Source: Galerina marginata
Lineage: Eukaryota; Basidiomycota; Agaricomycetes; Agaricales; Galerinaceae
Assembly: GCA_023014335.1 (NCBI GenBank)
Contig: JAECYW010000017.1
Coordinates: forward strand, 744,001 to 808,000
Direction: 5' to 3'
DNA length: 64,000 nt
In this document: positions 33,698 through 45,404 of the stretch, piece by piece
Numbering within the stretch: position 1 is the first letter of the stretch
How the letters are laid out: each line of letters opens with the position of its first letter
Notes under the pieces: generated by a model
What the model saw: the letters and a program-made list of their open reading frames with translations, nothing else
Told to the model about the DNA's origin: nothing
Databases searched by the model: none
Position numbers and translations under genes: made by a program

Positions 33698-36600
33698 ATG
33701 TCGACGCCATACCACTACACCCCTCGGGTACCTGCTCCTTCGCATCCTACCCCTCATTCGGTGTCGCCGTACACTTTTTCAAATGCGAAATCTGTTCGGG
33801 CGCCAATTCATAATCCTTACGATAAGTTTACCCAGCCCGAGTTCGACGCGTGGATTGGTGGCATTACTGGTGCCCTCCGACGCGCTCTCGGTCAAGATGA
33901 CCAAGTGACCGGGGAGCAGGAGAAGCGCTCAGAAGCAGGACCAGCCGACTCTAGATCTTATCAGCTTGGTGTTGAAGGGAGCGATGATGAACCGCCTGAT
34001 GACTCGTTTGCCGAAATCAAGTCGCGTCGCGCGAAAGGAAAGGCACGCGACCCCAGAGAAGGTCCTGGGCTAGGCAAAGGAGATAGCGTGCAACCTATCG
34101 AAATTTTATCATCTGACGAAGAAGATGCAGATGAAGTTGAGCTCTCTATGGTGCGAGACGAAGGCTCGGACGAAGAGGACGAGGAGGCCCAATATCAAAC
34201 GGAAGAGGAAGACGAGGAATATGATTGGGAAAGAGGTCAGAGCTCATCGCAACCCCTTCCTTCCCCAAAGATGTCAAGGAAAAAACAAGTGGTTCAGGAG
34301 GAGCTATACGGAGAGGAAGAGGACGAAGAAGAAGCGGAGGGATACTACGAAGAACAAGGCGTTGAATATGAAGAATTCGATCAAGACGACGAAGAGGATG
34401 AAGAAGATCAGGTACATTCAGCGCGAGTGGGATCTGATGAAGTCATAGACATCTTATCTGATGATGACGAGGAAGCGACCGTCCCTCCTCACAAACTCAT
34501 GGAAAGATCTTCTGAAGATGAAGAGGATCGAAGGCAGGAGAGCCAACTGGAAGAGGCTTCCGACGAATCTGGCGACTATGAAGACGAGGGCGAAGAAACC
34601 TACCACTTGGACGCCTCACAATCGATCCTTCCTGGGCATAGTCTCATTCGACGACCGCGAGATGACATATATGACGATGATGAAGTGTCCGAGGAAGAGG
34701 CAGAGGAAGAACCAGAGGCGGACATGTCCAAGGACGACGAAATTGAAGAAGTACGACCTCTCGAGGAAGGTACCTGTATGTTGCGTTCCTTAGTTTGTCA
34801 GCGCCTCGCGATCTGACTTCGACACTTAGCCTTCCCTCTCCTACATTTCCCAGCTTCGATGGAAGCGAAAACACGTCGAAGGTCCTGATCATTGGTCAGG
34901 TCCCCCTACACCAGTCGAAGATTTTTATTCTGGCGGTGACGTTCGTGTTGTGCCTGGCACGAAGCCTGATGCCCATCATCTCAGACCGACAGACATCGAA
35001 GAGCTCGACAGAAATGAGATTGAGCATGTTGTGAATACTGATGCGGTCCAACCTATGGATGAGGATACCTGTGAGTTTAACTTGCCATTTAAGATTGAAA
35101 GAAGCTCATAGTCCACAGCCTTCCCACCTCAACAACGGGAGCTCGTGTCGGCGGCTGACCTTCCAGATCCATGGGAAGGAGCAAACACTTACGCTGAAGA
35201 TTTATATACGGGGGGCGATGTTCGCCTTCCGTCAAGCGGCCTGGCCACTGCTCACTATCTTGGAGGTACAGATGTGGATTACATCGAAGATCTTAGGGCG
35301 GATATTATGGTAGGAGTCGATGATTCTAAGGCAGCGCAACCCATCAACGAGGACACTTGTACGTCATCTCTCCCCCTGCAGGCATTGGATTTATCTGACG
35401 TGTCTTCCTTAGCGTTCCTTCATCCTGAAGAAACTGAACCTCCTCTTGAGCTACCGGATCCCTGGAGTGGACCACAGACATTCGCCGAAGACTTCTATTC
35501 CGGAGGTGATGTGCGCACAATGCCCGGCCACCAAATAGATCCTTCTCTCCTATTAGGCACTGGCGATGTGGAGGACGATATCGACAGCTTCTTGACTCCA
35601 GGAGTGCTCACTCCAAATCAAAGCGAAGAACGCATGTCTTTCGCTGACAACTCTGCCTACCAAGACGACGACGACGACGAGAGACAAGTCATTCAGCTGC
35701 CCGCCAATCACTACGTCCCTTCTGGTTTGCGACATAATTTACCCATTCCTACAGACGCAGAGTTTATCAGCATCTATGATTCAGACGACGAACAGGAACA
35801 AGGTGCAACAGGTGACTTTGTTGACGACGATACTTTGTCCTTGATGTATCCTGAGCCAGAGGAGGGGCTTCAGGAAGTGGATGAACTCACTGACGAGGAC
35901 GTCGTCGTGCCACCAATCGGCTCCTCTGTCGAAGATGAAACTGTTGTTTCTGGTGTACATGTGGAAAGCATCGACCAGCCCCAGAGCCAGGTTTTGTCTA
36001 CAGCTCAAAGCCATGCATCAGAGCTCCCAGAAGTCAGCACTGAAACGGAACGTCAAGGTTCTCACTCCTCTTTTCAAATTTTGGCTGCATATTAACTCTT
36101 TTGTTTTATAGAAGAAACGCCGGTACTGGAAAGCCCTCCACCGCCCTATAATGCCGGCGCTGCAGAAGACAAGGACACGTTTGAAGTTGACACCGCCAGC
36201 GAATACAATTATCAACTACAGGCCGAGAATGCAGACGTTCTCTTACCTGCTGAAGTCATAGAACCAGAGACCAAATCACACCACAATGTAGATGAAGAGC
36301 CCGCTCTGAAAGTCGTTGATTCGGAGGCTCTTACTGAGAGGCCTGCCGAAGATCCTCCTCTGATCGTTGAGAAAGATATGACGGCTGAGCGTGAAACTGA
36401 CGCTAAGGATAAAACAGGAGAAGAACCGGTTATAGAAAAGGCGGTGATCAGTGTCGACGAAGAGATGGAAGTTGAGACCCACGATACAAAGAGCCCCAGG
36501 ATATCTGCAGTCCGACCTTGACTATCAAGAGCCTGCCTCTGGTATGTCCACTTTTTTGCTGAGTAAAACCTCAAACTTTCCTAACAATTCTCGAAGGCGC

Positions 36601-39600
36601 AGAAAATTCAAAATCGGAAGTCGATCAATCCGATCCTGACGGTGCTGACACTGGGCCAGAGTCAGAAAATGACAATGGGTCTACTACTCATCTTGACCGA
36701 GGGGTGGCACAACAAGCCCCAGTTTATTCAATTGCTTCTACTTCGACCGCCCCTAGCCAGTTGCAACCCCATGGTCAGCTTCCAACACCACCCTCCGAGA
36801 AGGGCCGTTATGTTCCCTTACCCCTAGTGGTTGAAGGGGACGCCTCTTCGATTATCCCTCATGCTCCAAAATATGTTGTGGAGATAGAGGAGGTTCCTGA
36901 TGAGGATGCTGACATTCCTCAACCTGTCCTATCAGATGCGACCGAAGTCGAGATTGAGATGGGTGTCTCCATAACTTGTGATTATAGCGTGGACGAGATT
37001 ACCGGCTGGACGGACGAGGACGCTGAAGGAGAATTTGACAGGTTTGGATGACGGCGTATCCCTGGTGTCAATAAAGGACTCGAGTGAAATATTGGGATAC
37101 ATGGGATGAGGAAAATCAGGGGTACGAATTTGAAGAACCAAGGACAGATGGGCGTTTAACCGAGGTGTGTTCTCTTGTGTAACTTTGACTGGCACGATCC
37201 TGAACTTCCTGCAGGAACCGGCAGACCGTGAAACGAGTCTTGGAGTGGTCAGCGTTAGTCCTGAAGAGGCTGCTGCTTTCTACGAGGCTCGTTCAAGAGG
37301 TTTCGACACTGAGCATAGTTCACCTCCGGAGACAACCCGACCGCTCTCGGCACACGGTGACATCACATCTTCAATTGAACAGACATTCGAAGAAGAAATA
37401 CTGCGACGAATGCCAACAGAGACTCGCGTATCTGGTTCAGTCGCGGATATGCTTAGTTCGTCTACAGACACTGAAATACCTACGCCTATCATCGCCGATG
37501 CAAACGTTCCAGACCCAATGGGCCCTTCTTCCTCGTCCCTCCAACATGACATCGACGCCAGGCCTGGTACCTCAAGCTTGGTCCCCAGCCTAGTTTCCAC
37601 GCCTCAACCCGCTGAAGGAAATGCTCCTGGTTTGCCCTCTGTTCCTCAATCCACCACGTTCGAACAACCCAGTCGGCAGGACTTTAATGACGATCACGGG
37701 ACCTCGACGCAGGCTGGCGGGTTATTCATACCTGCCGAATCGTCTGCAAATACTGCTCCAAGTGAGCTACCTCAAGAAGATATGCATAGCCGTATACTGA
37801 CATCCTTAGCTGAAGCTTTGTTTGGCCCTAGGGCATCGCTAGACGTCCTTCGAAGCCAAGAAGATGCTTTGCTTCAAGGCGATAACTTCCAGCCCGAAGG
37901 GCGTTCAGGCCTCAGTGGCTCAGTCGTCCTTTCCGGCCGTACCCCCTCCTTTGAGAGTCGGTGTCGAACCCGCCAGTGTTATCGAGGAAGACGTATTTGG
38001 CGAAGTACAGCTTGCAAGCCAGGGTGATGCTCCTACAACCAGCTCTGCGACTGTCCCCCAGCTCACGTCACCGCCCCTATCGAGCTCCTATTCTTTCAAT
38101 GAGAATACCTGTTACTCGAAAACCAACGGACCCCATCCTGATGGCAGACCCATATCCATACAGCCTCTCCACTCCCACTAACTCAGTGTATCTTGCTCAC
38201 GAAGAAGCGTCGGAGGAAGACACCGGACAAGATAACTCTATCTCATCTAACTCTACCCTTGAAAAACCTGTTGAAGACAATGACATCGATGGCCATGGAC
38301 TTCAGCATCCGACCGAACAGGTACTGTTAGTCAAATCTGATGAGACAGGCATGCAGTGAGCACACTGTTATATCTTTTACTTGCCTTTAAATTTATCTCC
38401 GCTTGTAGGCAAACCATTCGTCGCATTGCTGCGTCCACTTCCACCCCACCTCTCATCAAAGCTGGATCTCCTAAGCAATCAACCAAGCGAAAGCGAGACT
38501 CCTCTCCAGGGTCTTCCCAGAAATCTGAATCCGCAGCGAAGTCTCAAAAAGGGAAGAGCAGAAAACCCACCAAATCTGAGCGTAGAAAGTCCCAAACGAA
38601 GAATGCCATCGCTGAGCCAACGAGCGACGAAATCATTGTCGTCAAGCCACGAGCCCACGGCAAGGTGAATGAACCTGTGAAACGGGCACCCTCGGAGACC
38701 TCTCAAGTGAGTCAGGCTAGTTCGGGGGCTAGCGCAACTCTGAGGATGCTGCAACCGATCTCTCGCGCTTCCTCTATTGCTTCATCTGCCCGTAGCCACA
38801 AATCTATCGTTAGTCAACCCTCACCCACGGTCAACAAACCCAACACTCTGCCGCCCCAACCTTTGGTTCCTCCAACTCCTCCAGCTCCTCCGCCTCCTCC
38901 GGCGACACTGTTTCATGCTCATGGACAAAAGCGAAAAGCACTAGCTCAAAAACTGAGCCAAAGTTTGGTCCCACGGGCTCAACTTCGAAAGTCCGAGCTT
39001 TCCCGGATTCCATCTGCACCTCATGTCCCTGAACAGCCTACTGTTTTCACACCTTCAGCTTCCCCTTTGCCCTCCACGGCTACGCCAATAAGTGCACTCC
39101 ATCCCGTCACTGTCAAGAAATCCCCTATCCCGCCTGCAAATCCTGTTTCAGCCGGATCTTCAAACACCACTCAAACACCATCTTCTCAACCCCCGTCCTC
39201 TGCGAAACCTACTCAAAACCCATCAACGAAACCCACGCAAGCGTCGACTCCTCAAGTATCTGCGACAAATCTGCCCGTCACTCGTTCTACTCGTTCTCAG
39301 TGTCGCTATCACAGAATTAGTCTACCAAAAGAAGAAGGCGGTCCTCGTGTTTGTTTCCTTGTCCCTGGATGTTCTCTCAATGACAAAGAGTTGATGGAGG
39401 AAGAGGAAATCGAGGACCATGGCGATGCAACACAAGAGGACAGCCAAAGGATGGTCAACGATATCGAGTCATTGGGCTTCAACCTCAATCTCATAGGTGT
39501 TATGAGGCAGCTCGTAGGGTTGGACATCCTCCGTGAGCAAGAGGTGTTTTACCTTCCTCAACCCGGAGAGGAGGTGCATCGTAAATTGTCAGTCCGCAAG

Positions 39601-40158
39601 GCGGAGCGAGCAGCAATGGCCAAAGCCCCTGGAGAGTCCTCGAGTTACACAGGTTCTCCGAGCTATTCAGCATCCATACGCTCACCAGCTTCGAATAGGG
39701 CACCGCCATCCGTTGCAGATTCAACTTCGACATCTTTGTCAGCCCTTCGTAAAGTCGTCGATTCTGAAAAGGGTTCGACAGCTGCTTCATCCGACCGTGA
39801 ATCGGAGTCGAGCGACGACGAAGAACCTGATGCTAAGCGACCTCGACCCACCCCCCCAGGTGAACTCGGTGCAATGGGCCCTCCTGCTCAGTCAACAGGG
39901 AAGAAGCAGAAAGGCAAACACAAAAAGAAGCTCGATCAAACTTATCAGCCTGAGGAAGAGCATGAAGATGTTTCTGACGCTGGACCTTCATCCTCCCGAA
40001 AACGCCGCAAGTCTGGGGCAGCGCGTGGTGTGAAAAGAACCAGAACTAGCGAAGTGTTCACGGCGACGGCAGACGACACCGACCAGCGAGAATCGAAAAG
40101 GTTAAGAGCGCACTTGACTGCACCTGAACCATCGACACCACAGCAGCCAACTACTTAA
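33698..40158 (+). CDS. Very large acidic nuclear-type protein with exon-encoded repeats; function unknown
   Basis: The start ATG at 33698 gives MSTPYHYTPRVPAPSHPT. Exon 1 (33698-34775) is dominated by Asp/Glu runs. Exons 34830-35070 and 35119-35358 and the start of 35413-36057 each encode one copy of a unit with core DPWxGxxTxAEDxYxGGDVR (first copy DHWSGPPTPVEDFYSGGDVR). The middle (36110-38340) stays acidic and Ser/Thr-rich. The last exon (about 38410-40158) is basic and proline-rich. It then has a compact conserved-looking block (TRSQCRYHRISLPKEEGGPR, VCFLVPGCSLNDKELMEEEE, NDIESLGFNLNLIGVMRQL, EQEVFYLPQPGEEVHRKL). It ends in nuclear-localisation-like runs (SSRKRRKSG, KHKKKLDQT). I do not recognise the family. 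Frame changes are needed near 34870, 37045, 37085, 37905 and 38110. A nuclear, chromatin-linked role is only inferred. Confidence 0.65.
34830..35610 (+). repeat. Three tandem exon-encoded protein repeats
   Basis: Unit 1 (exon 34830-35070), unit 2 (exon 35119-35358) and unit 3 (start of exon 35413-36057) share the core WSG/WEG..EDFYSGGDVR. Units 1 and 2 end in the same QP.(D/N)EDT motif, split by a phase-1 intron. Unit 2 is 240 nt and unit 1 is 241 nt. Phase-1-bounded exons must be a multiple of three, so unit 1 carries one extra base. Confidence 0.8.
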
Positions 40159-40311
40159 TTGTACAAAGATTTCGTATTCAAAATAAATAGCGCCTTACCC
40201 ATCCATGTCCCGATACTTCTCCAAATAGCATGTAATGCCAGACTCCACTTAGACTCGGTTCAATGATATGCAGAGAAGATTTACAAAAAGCAGTTCGAAT
40301 AGCACAAGTAA

Positions 40312-42012
40312 TCATTTTCTTGCAACTTTTTTCTTTTTTGGCTGTTCTTCTTCGTCATCGGTATTAACTACCTGCGCACGTTTGGCTGCAATAGGTTTGG
40401 GCTTGGAGGAGGAAGCCTTTTGCATATCGACATTTGGATCGTCGTCATCAGAAGCAAAGGGATCATCTTCTACTTTCTTTTTAAGTTTGGGTTTTGGTTT
40501 TGGCTTGGCTTTATCAGTTGGTCCAGAGTCATTCTTTTCCGCATTCACAGCCGGTGTGGCGTCCGGTTTTGTGATAGTTTTCTCGTTAGAGGATGTGGCC
40601 TTTTGTGATGCAAGGTCAGCAAAATATGCATCTTTCAGTTCCTACAGACCAGTTTAGGCACAGGGAGGCACGACATATAATACGATGCTAATCTGACCTT
40701 CGACTCCTTCTCAGGCAAAATTGCTGCGTTCTTCCAAATCTAAAGACACATAAATGAGTTTTTATTACCTTCGCTCCGAAGGGTGACGCACTGTGGATGG
40801 AATACCACTGGCATGCTTGCTGTCGATTCCTGCAAAACTGCGCATTCAGTCGCTTCCGATGAGCTAAAAAAGTTTTACTTTACCGATGGCGGTGTACAAA
40901 TTCGATTTGACCCCGCTCAGGTTGACACCATGATTTCGCAGCAAGGTCCTTCATCACCTACCGTCACAAAAAAAAAGTCAATCAATTTTGATATCAATCG
41001 ACGATTCTCGACAGCGTTACCTCAGTTACATTAGCTTTGTCGTAGACGTCAGGTAAATAAATGCATATTAGATGTTGGGCATTAGGATTTTCGTCCTGCG
41101 ATGATGTTGCAACCTTGGCAAGATAGGCGGAAGTATCATGTAAGGGTCCCGAGACCAATGAAGCTGTAGTCGTTAATTAGACAGAAGTCGTGCATATATC
41201 ATTGTCAGAACGACAGACATGCAATACCAGACCAAATCTGATCCACTTTCTCAGCTGATGCAAAAATCAACCTGTTCAGAGAAAGGATAATAAGTGACAT
41301 AGTAAATAATCCAAGAGAATCAAAGTTCTACCATTTTCCAGAGACGTAGCCGTGTCTGACTGATATTTCCTTGAGCTGTTCGGTTGCTTCGGCTTGGATC
41401 CTATCAAAGACATTACTGTCAAACGATGAATCTTTTAAGAAGGTATGTTTTCGTCTACCTGTTCTCGTACTTCTTTCTTACTTTTAGCGCCAGTTTTCTT
41501 GTTTGAGCGAAGGGGGATAGACTCGTCGTTCTAGAAGGTTCGAAATGATTAGTGAGACAAAACAAACTATCCGATGAAATTCTTCAAAGGCAACCTTGAT
41601 GGTTTCGACTTTATCCGTCACCTCTTTTACTAGGCAAAACTGTAAACTAGTAAAGATGACCTTCATAATCTAGACTCACACAGCTTGGCTGCCTCTTTGG
41701 TCGCTCCATCGACTCCAGAATCCTCCTTGGACGGTGCGGATCCGCGGACCCAGATCCACTGGAATAACAATAAAATATTTTTGGCCGTTACAAAACGCAC
41801 AACACTCACAGGTTTCGTCCCATCATTTTGGACCATAGACGGTTTGAACTGTAATGTTGTCAAGCGTGTCAACACCCCTTAGCGCAATGCTCCATTCTGG
41901 CACCTCGCACCGGCGTGTTCCTTACCTTTGTTAGAAAATCCTGCAACAGAATGTCTGAGTCTGGCGACCAGAAGTACTTGTAGACCTCTGGTAGGATATC
42001 TTCGTCTGACAT
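40312..42012 (-). CDS. DUF1917/Bles03-like (C11orf68 family) protein
   Basis: The start ATG at 42012 gives MSDEDILPEVYKYFWSPDSD, first exon 41926-42012. Later exons read WIWVRGSAPSKEDSGVDGAT, VTDKVETIK, ESIPLRSNKKTGAKSKKEV, ISVRHGYVSGKW, GPLHDTSAYLAKVATSSQDE, NAQHLICIYLPDVYDKANVT-like text, and NLSGVKSNLYTAIG with DSKHASGIPSTVW. The pattern of 'GKW.. LIF', then 'KVA', then 'ICIY..DVYD' fits the DUF1917 family, which has a eukaryotic translation-initiation-factor-4E-like fold. The molecular role is unknown. The C-terminus (NAEKNDSGPTDKAKPKPKPK, DDPFASDDDDPN, QPKKKKVARK) is a basic-acidic disordered tail with a nuclear-localisation-like end. Inner exon limits are only approximate, and the join of exon 1 to the next needs one base of adjustment. 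Confidence 0.62.
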
Positions 42013-43044
42013 TGTCGATATGAGGAGTGGCAAAGGTTTTCGAGTTCAAGTTCTTTTAGCGCGTTCCAATGATGGTAAGCAACGACGTGTTATTTTGATT
42101 TGTTGACGCGTGCCAGCCCGAATGCGGTAGACCACTGCCGCAGCACGAAACGGAAGTTGAACGTTACGGAACACCACACCCAGCGAGATTGTCGAACTGC
42201 GTTACAGTCTTACAACTCTATGGGTTGACGACAGTTCACATCAGTGGATTCCTAGTCGTCCGAAATGCAACCGTACCCATTTCGTCAGAGCTCCTGCCAA
42301 CGAATCGGAGTCTCTGAAATCCCTCAAGCTCCGCCTCCATTGTATCAGTGACAAACACGTCCTTGCTTTGAGATCCGAGAAATGGCCAGTGGTTAAGCGC
42401 CGTCTCCCTTTATTCTTAAAATTAAATAAAAGAGTGAATTTGCCGCCCAGAGTTGAGCTATTGCAGCGCAGATACGGAACCGGAACGACAGCACAGCATC
42501 TGAATCCGATTATGAGTCAACCAGCCCTTCTCAAGTTCATAGATACATATCAAGTGAGAAGCGACAGAAGGGAATCCTGGATTTCGTTACCTTATATGTT
42601 TGTGTAGCCACGCGAAAGCTGGACAATAAATCAATTCTATGACTATCAGCGAAAGGAGGAGGATATGCATATGTTCGGTGACCATGATGTCATACCGATG
42701 ACACTTCGCGCCAATAATAAGGGCAACCCCTGGTCATCACTTAATAATTGTACCAGCCGAAGGATGTCAACGCATCCCAGGAATAAAATCGGCTGGTTAC
42801 TATTTTAATGACTACAAGGTTTGTCAACAGGCTTCAGGATGATATGCCCGCCTGAATCGACATGATCCATGGATGATTAATACGGTGATATCTATCGAAG
42901 CCGCGAGTATTCCGAGGAAATTTTGGACCAGCGATGGCGACCATTGACACTTACGCTGAACTACGATAAAAATACGAAGGTTGAACTGCGCGATGGGTGT
43001 CAACAACAGTGAAACCAACAGACGGCAATCAGGAATGAAGGATT
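42013..43044. other. Intergenic region
   Basis: This lies upstream of the DUF1917 gene and downstream of FCF1. A plus-strand ORF at 42368-42607 has no recognisable motif and is not called. Confidence 0.5.
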
Positions 43045-43934
43045 TCAGCTCGGAGCGCCTTGGTCTGGCAACCGTTCAATAGCATATCGCCTTTTCACGA
43101 TATACATCAGCGGTACTCCTGGGATTTGTCGAATCCGACGCCGCAACTCCCTATCACATGTTGCGACGATATAGCATTTGTGTGCCGTTACTCGCTGGAC
43201 CAGGCAATCATCCGCGTATGTGCCAGTATGTGAGCAGCGGAGGCGCTCAAACCGTGGGTCGCGAGCCACCCTATTAAAGGACAGAATTCAGGACTACATT
43301 TTACAAGAGGCTGTGTTATGGCGGCGATCACGCTCTGGTTTACTCACCGGAGAGCTACGCGATATCTGTGACCTAGTTTTTCCAGCTCTGCCATCACACA
43401 ATCAGTGATGCAGGGTATACCTGAGTAAAAAAATTATTATTGAAGAAACATCGAGACAGAGGGCAAAAGGTTACCCACATTTTGCATACAGACAGTCCAT
43501 CATTCCGCTTATCAGTTCCAGTTTATTTTGAAGGCTGAAGTTGATAAAATTGGTATCGATAAGAACACGATAAGGTGGCACGAGAGCGGTATTATGTTGC
43601 AAAAATAATGACGAGGCGACCTGTGTGCTGGAAAGCAGTCAATATCCTGGGTGTCGAGCAACTTCGAAGATATTGGACGGACACTCTGCGAACGGCTTGA
43701 GCTTTGTCGGCTTCATCCTTTTTCTTTTGCTTCAGCTGATTTTCTTTCCTAGGGAAGGCGCATTGTCTCAGAGATCTGTCGAAACTTTGACTGCATGATA
43801 CGTTTTCCTCACAGTCGAATGTCATTGGGATTCAGCATGCGTTTTACGGTTGCGAACTTCCGAGTTTTCTTCGTCCTGCCCTATAGGACACAATTTTAGC
43901 AACGTTCGAGGAGAACGAGTAGAGTTAGGACCAT
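43045..43934 (-). CDS. FCF1: Fcf1, PIN-domain endonuclease factor of the small-subunit processome
   Basis: Six exons (43932-43934, 43813-43880, 43685-43748, 43479-43620, 43348-43420, 43045-43270) sum to 576 nt, 191 aa, the normal Fcf1 length. Signature text is [118 protein letters not shown] and [20 protein letters not shown]. The PIN fold begins at VLIDTNF. Its acidic residues are the Asp of IDTNF and the DD of TYADDCLVQ. In yeast the protein is essential for early pre-18S rRNA cleavages in the nucleolus. The first exon carries only the ATG. Unusual residues are few, and the gene appears intact. Confidence 0.93.
43932..43934 (-). other. FCF1: 3-nt initiator exon of FCF1 (ATG only)
   Basis: The first conserved residues (GRTKKTRKF) begin directly after a CCTATAG acceptor at 43881. 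The only ATG that can be joined in frame lies at 43934, directly followed by GTCCTA, giving a 51-nt intron. The donor is weaker than consensus. Confidence 0.6.
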
Positions 43935-45404
43935 CTTGCCGAAGTTCAAAGCTTCTGACTATCAGGTTGAGAGGAGAAGGACAAAATTAACACAGCCACC
44001 TTGCTGGCGCTGATGTAATCAGCGTTTATCGCGGACACCGAAGTAACTTTTAGGTTACTTCCTCGGACGGTTACTATCCCTGTCAAATCCCTTGTTTTGC
44101 AATTTTATGGGCTGTGATTGCCACCTCTGAATCGCCATTCTTTGTACACGCGCTCTTTCTTCAAATCAACTCTCTCAGGGCTCCATTGGCCTCCAAAAGT
44201 GATCATCTTATTTCTAGCTCCAAGGTTTCATAAATTTTCGGATGACTGTAAGGCAGGTGCAATATTATGGCTACAATCCGGTTTGCGATCCATTGTACTC
44301 TATGCAGATAAGGTAAGACGATGTTTCCAGGTGGGGTGTATATATTAATAACTCAATAGGAACGAACGTTCCAAAGTAAAGCAAATGGCCAGCCACAACG
44401 TTTACGGTAATCTACACGAGGAGGTGCACGAGGTGCCTATGCAGTCGGATTGGCCATCGCCCGACCTCTGAACTTGAGCTTCTGTCACTGTGATTCCGTA
44501 GCTGCCGGGTTCTAGGATAGGGACTGTGTTTCAAGCCACAGGCAATGGCATAGAATCGACAACATTCGTCTTCAGAAATCAATCGGAATACTCCTGGATA
44601 CTATCCTTCCGAGAGCCATGCCCTTGCTGATCCATTTTTCACGGGACTATCTCGAAATTCCGCAGGGAATTCGAGGATGTGGGTCTGGTCAATTGTTAAC
44701 ATCGGGATAGCCTAGTCGAGTAGGCATTATAGCTTTGCACTAGCGTTGAAAGTATTGAAACAATAACTAAGCGAGTTGATTTACTAGCGAACTGATAACG
44801 AGTCTATTTTTGATAAAGATGATAATACTAGTTGGCGCTAGCCTCACTTGTGCAGAGTGAGTCACGCATATCGGCTGTGCAAGGAACGAAGAGTCGAATT
44901 TCGACACAGGGTCCGAAGTAGTACACCGCTTGCTTGGTCTGATACATCATCATTTTGTACACGAACATCTCGGTGGCCAAAAATAGGCGACTTTGGAGGT
45001 ACAGCCTCAGTTGAGCCTCACAAAATACTGTGGTCGAGAAAACATTTAATATCGTGGGTGGTCGATAGTAAAAAAGGTGTATGTAGGTTGTAATAACGGT
45101 AATAGATGCATCTGGACACGATGTATGGAAGAAGATAAGACAGAAATAAGGAAGAAAGGCAAATTGTTGTGAGACGAATCCGACGGAAGCTGAAACTGAT
45201 CTCTGGATTCCAGATTTGGACGGAGTCGAATCCCCGGATCGCTCTTTGGACTCAACAGGTTTCCGCTGCTACATTTGACGTCCATATTTTTCTTGGAGAT
45301 TGGTATATATACCCCAGGCTGGCACCAATGACTCACCAATACCCTCCCTCGTCTTCCTTCAGTACACAGTCGCCTCCTCGCAGCTTATACTATTCTCTTT
45401 CGCA
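43935..45404. other. Intergenic region, promoters of FCF1 and PAL
   Basis: No exon chain was found. The right end contains the core promoter candidate of the ammonia-lyase gene. Confidence 0.5.
45304..45311 (+). promoter_or_regulatory. TATA-box candidate of the PAL gene
   Basis: A TATATATA run lies about 95 bases upstream of the PAL start codon, followed by a pyrimidine-rich stretch (TATTCTCTTTCGC) directly before the ATG. Spacing fits fungal core promoters, but no transcript data back it. Confidence 0.35.

Noticed and set aside
33698..40158. Splitting the acidic protein into several genes because of the frame changes
   Set aside because: Composition, repeat structure and phase-1 introns run on continuously, and unit-1 exon length shows a one-base surplus, so one gene with indels is simpler.
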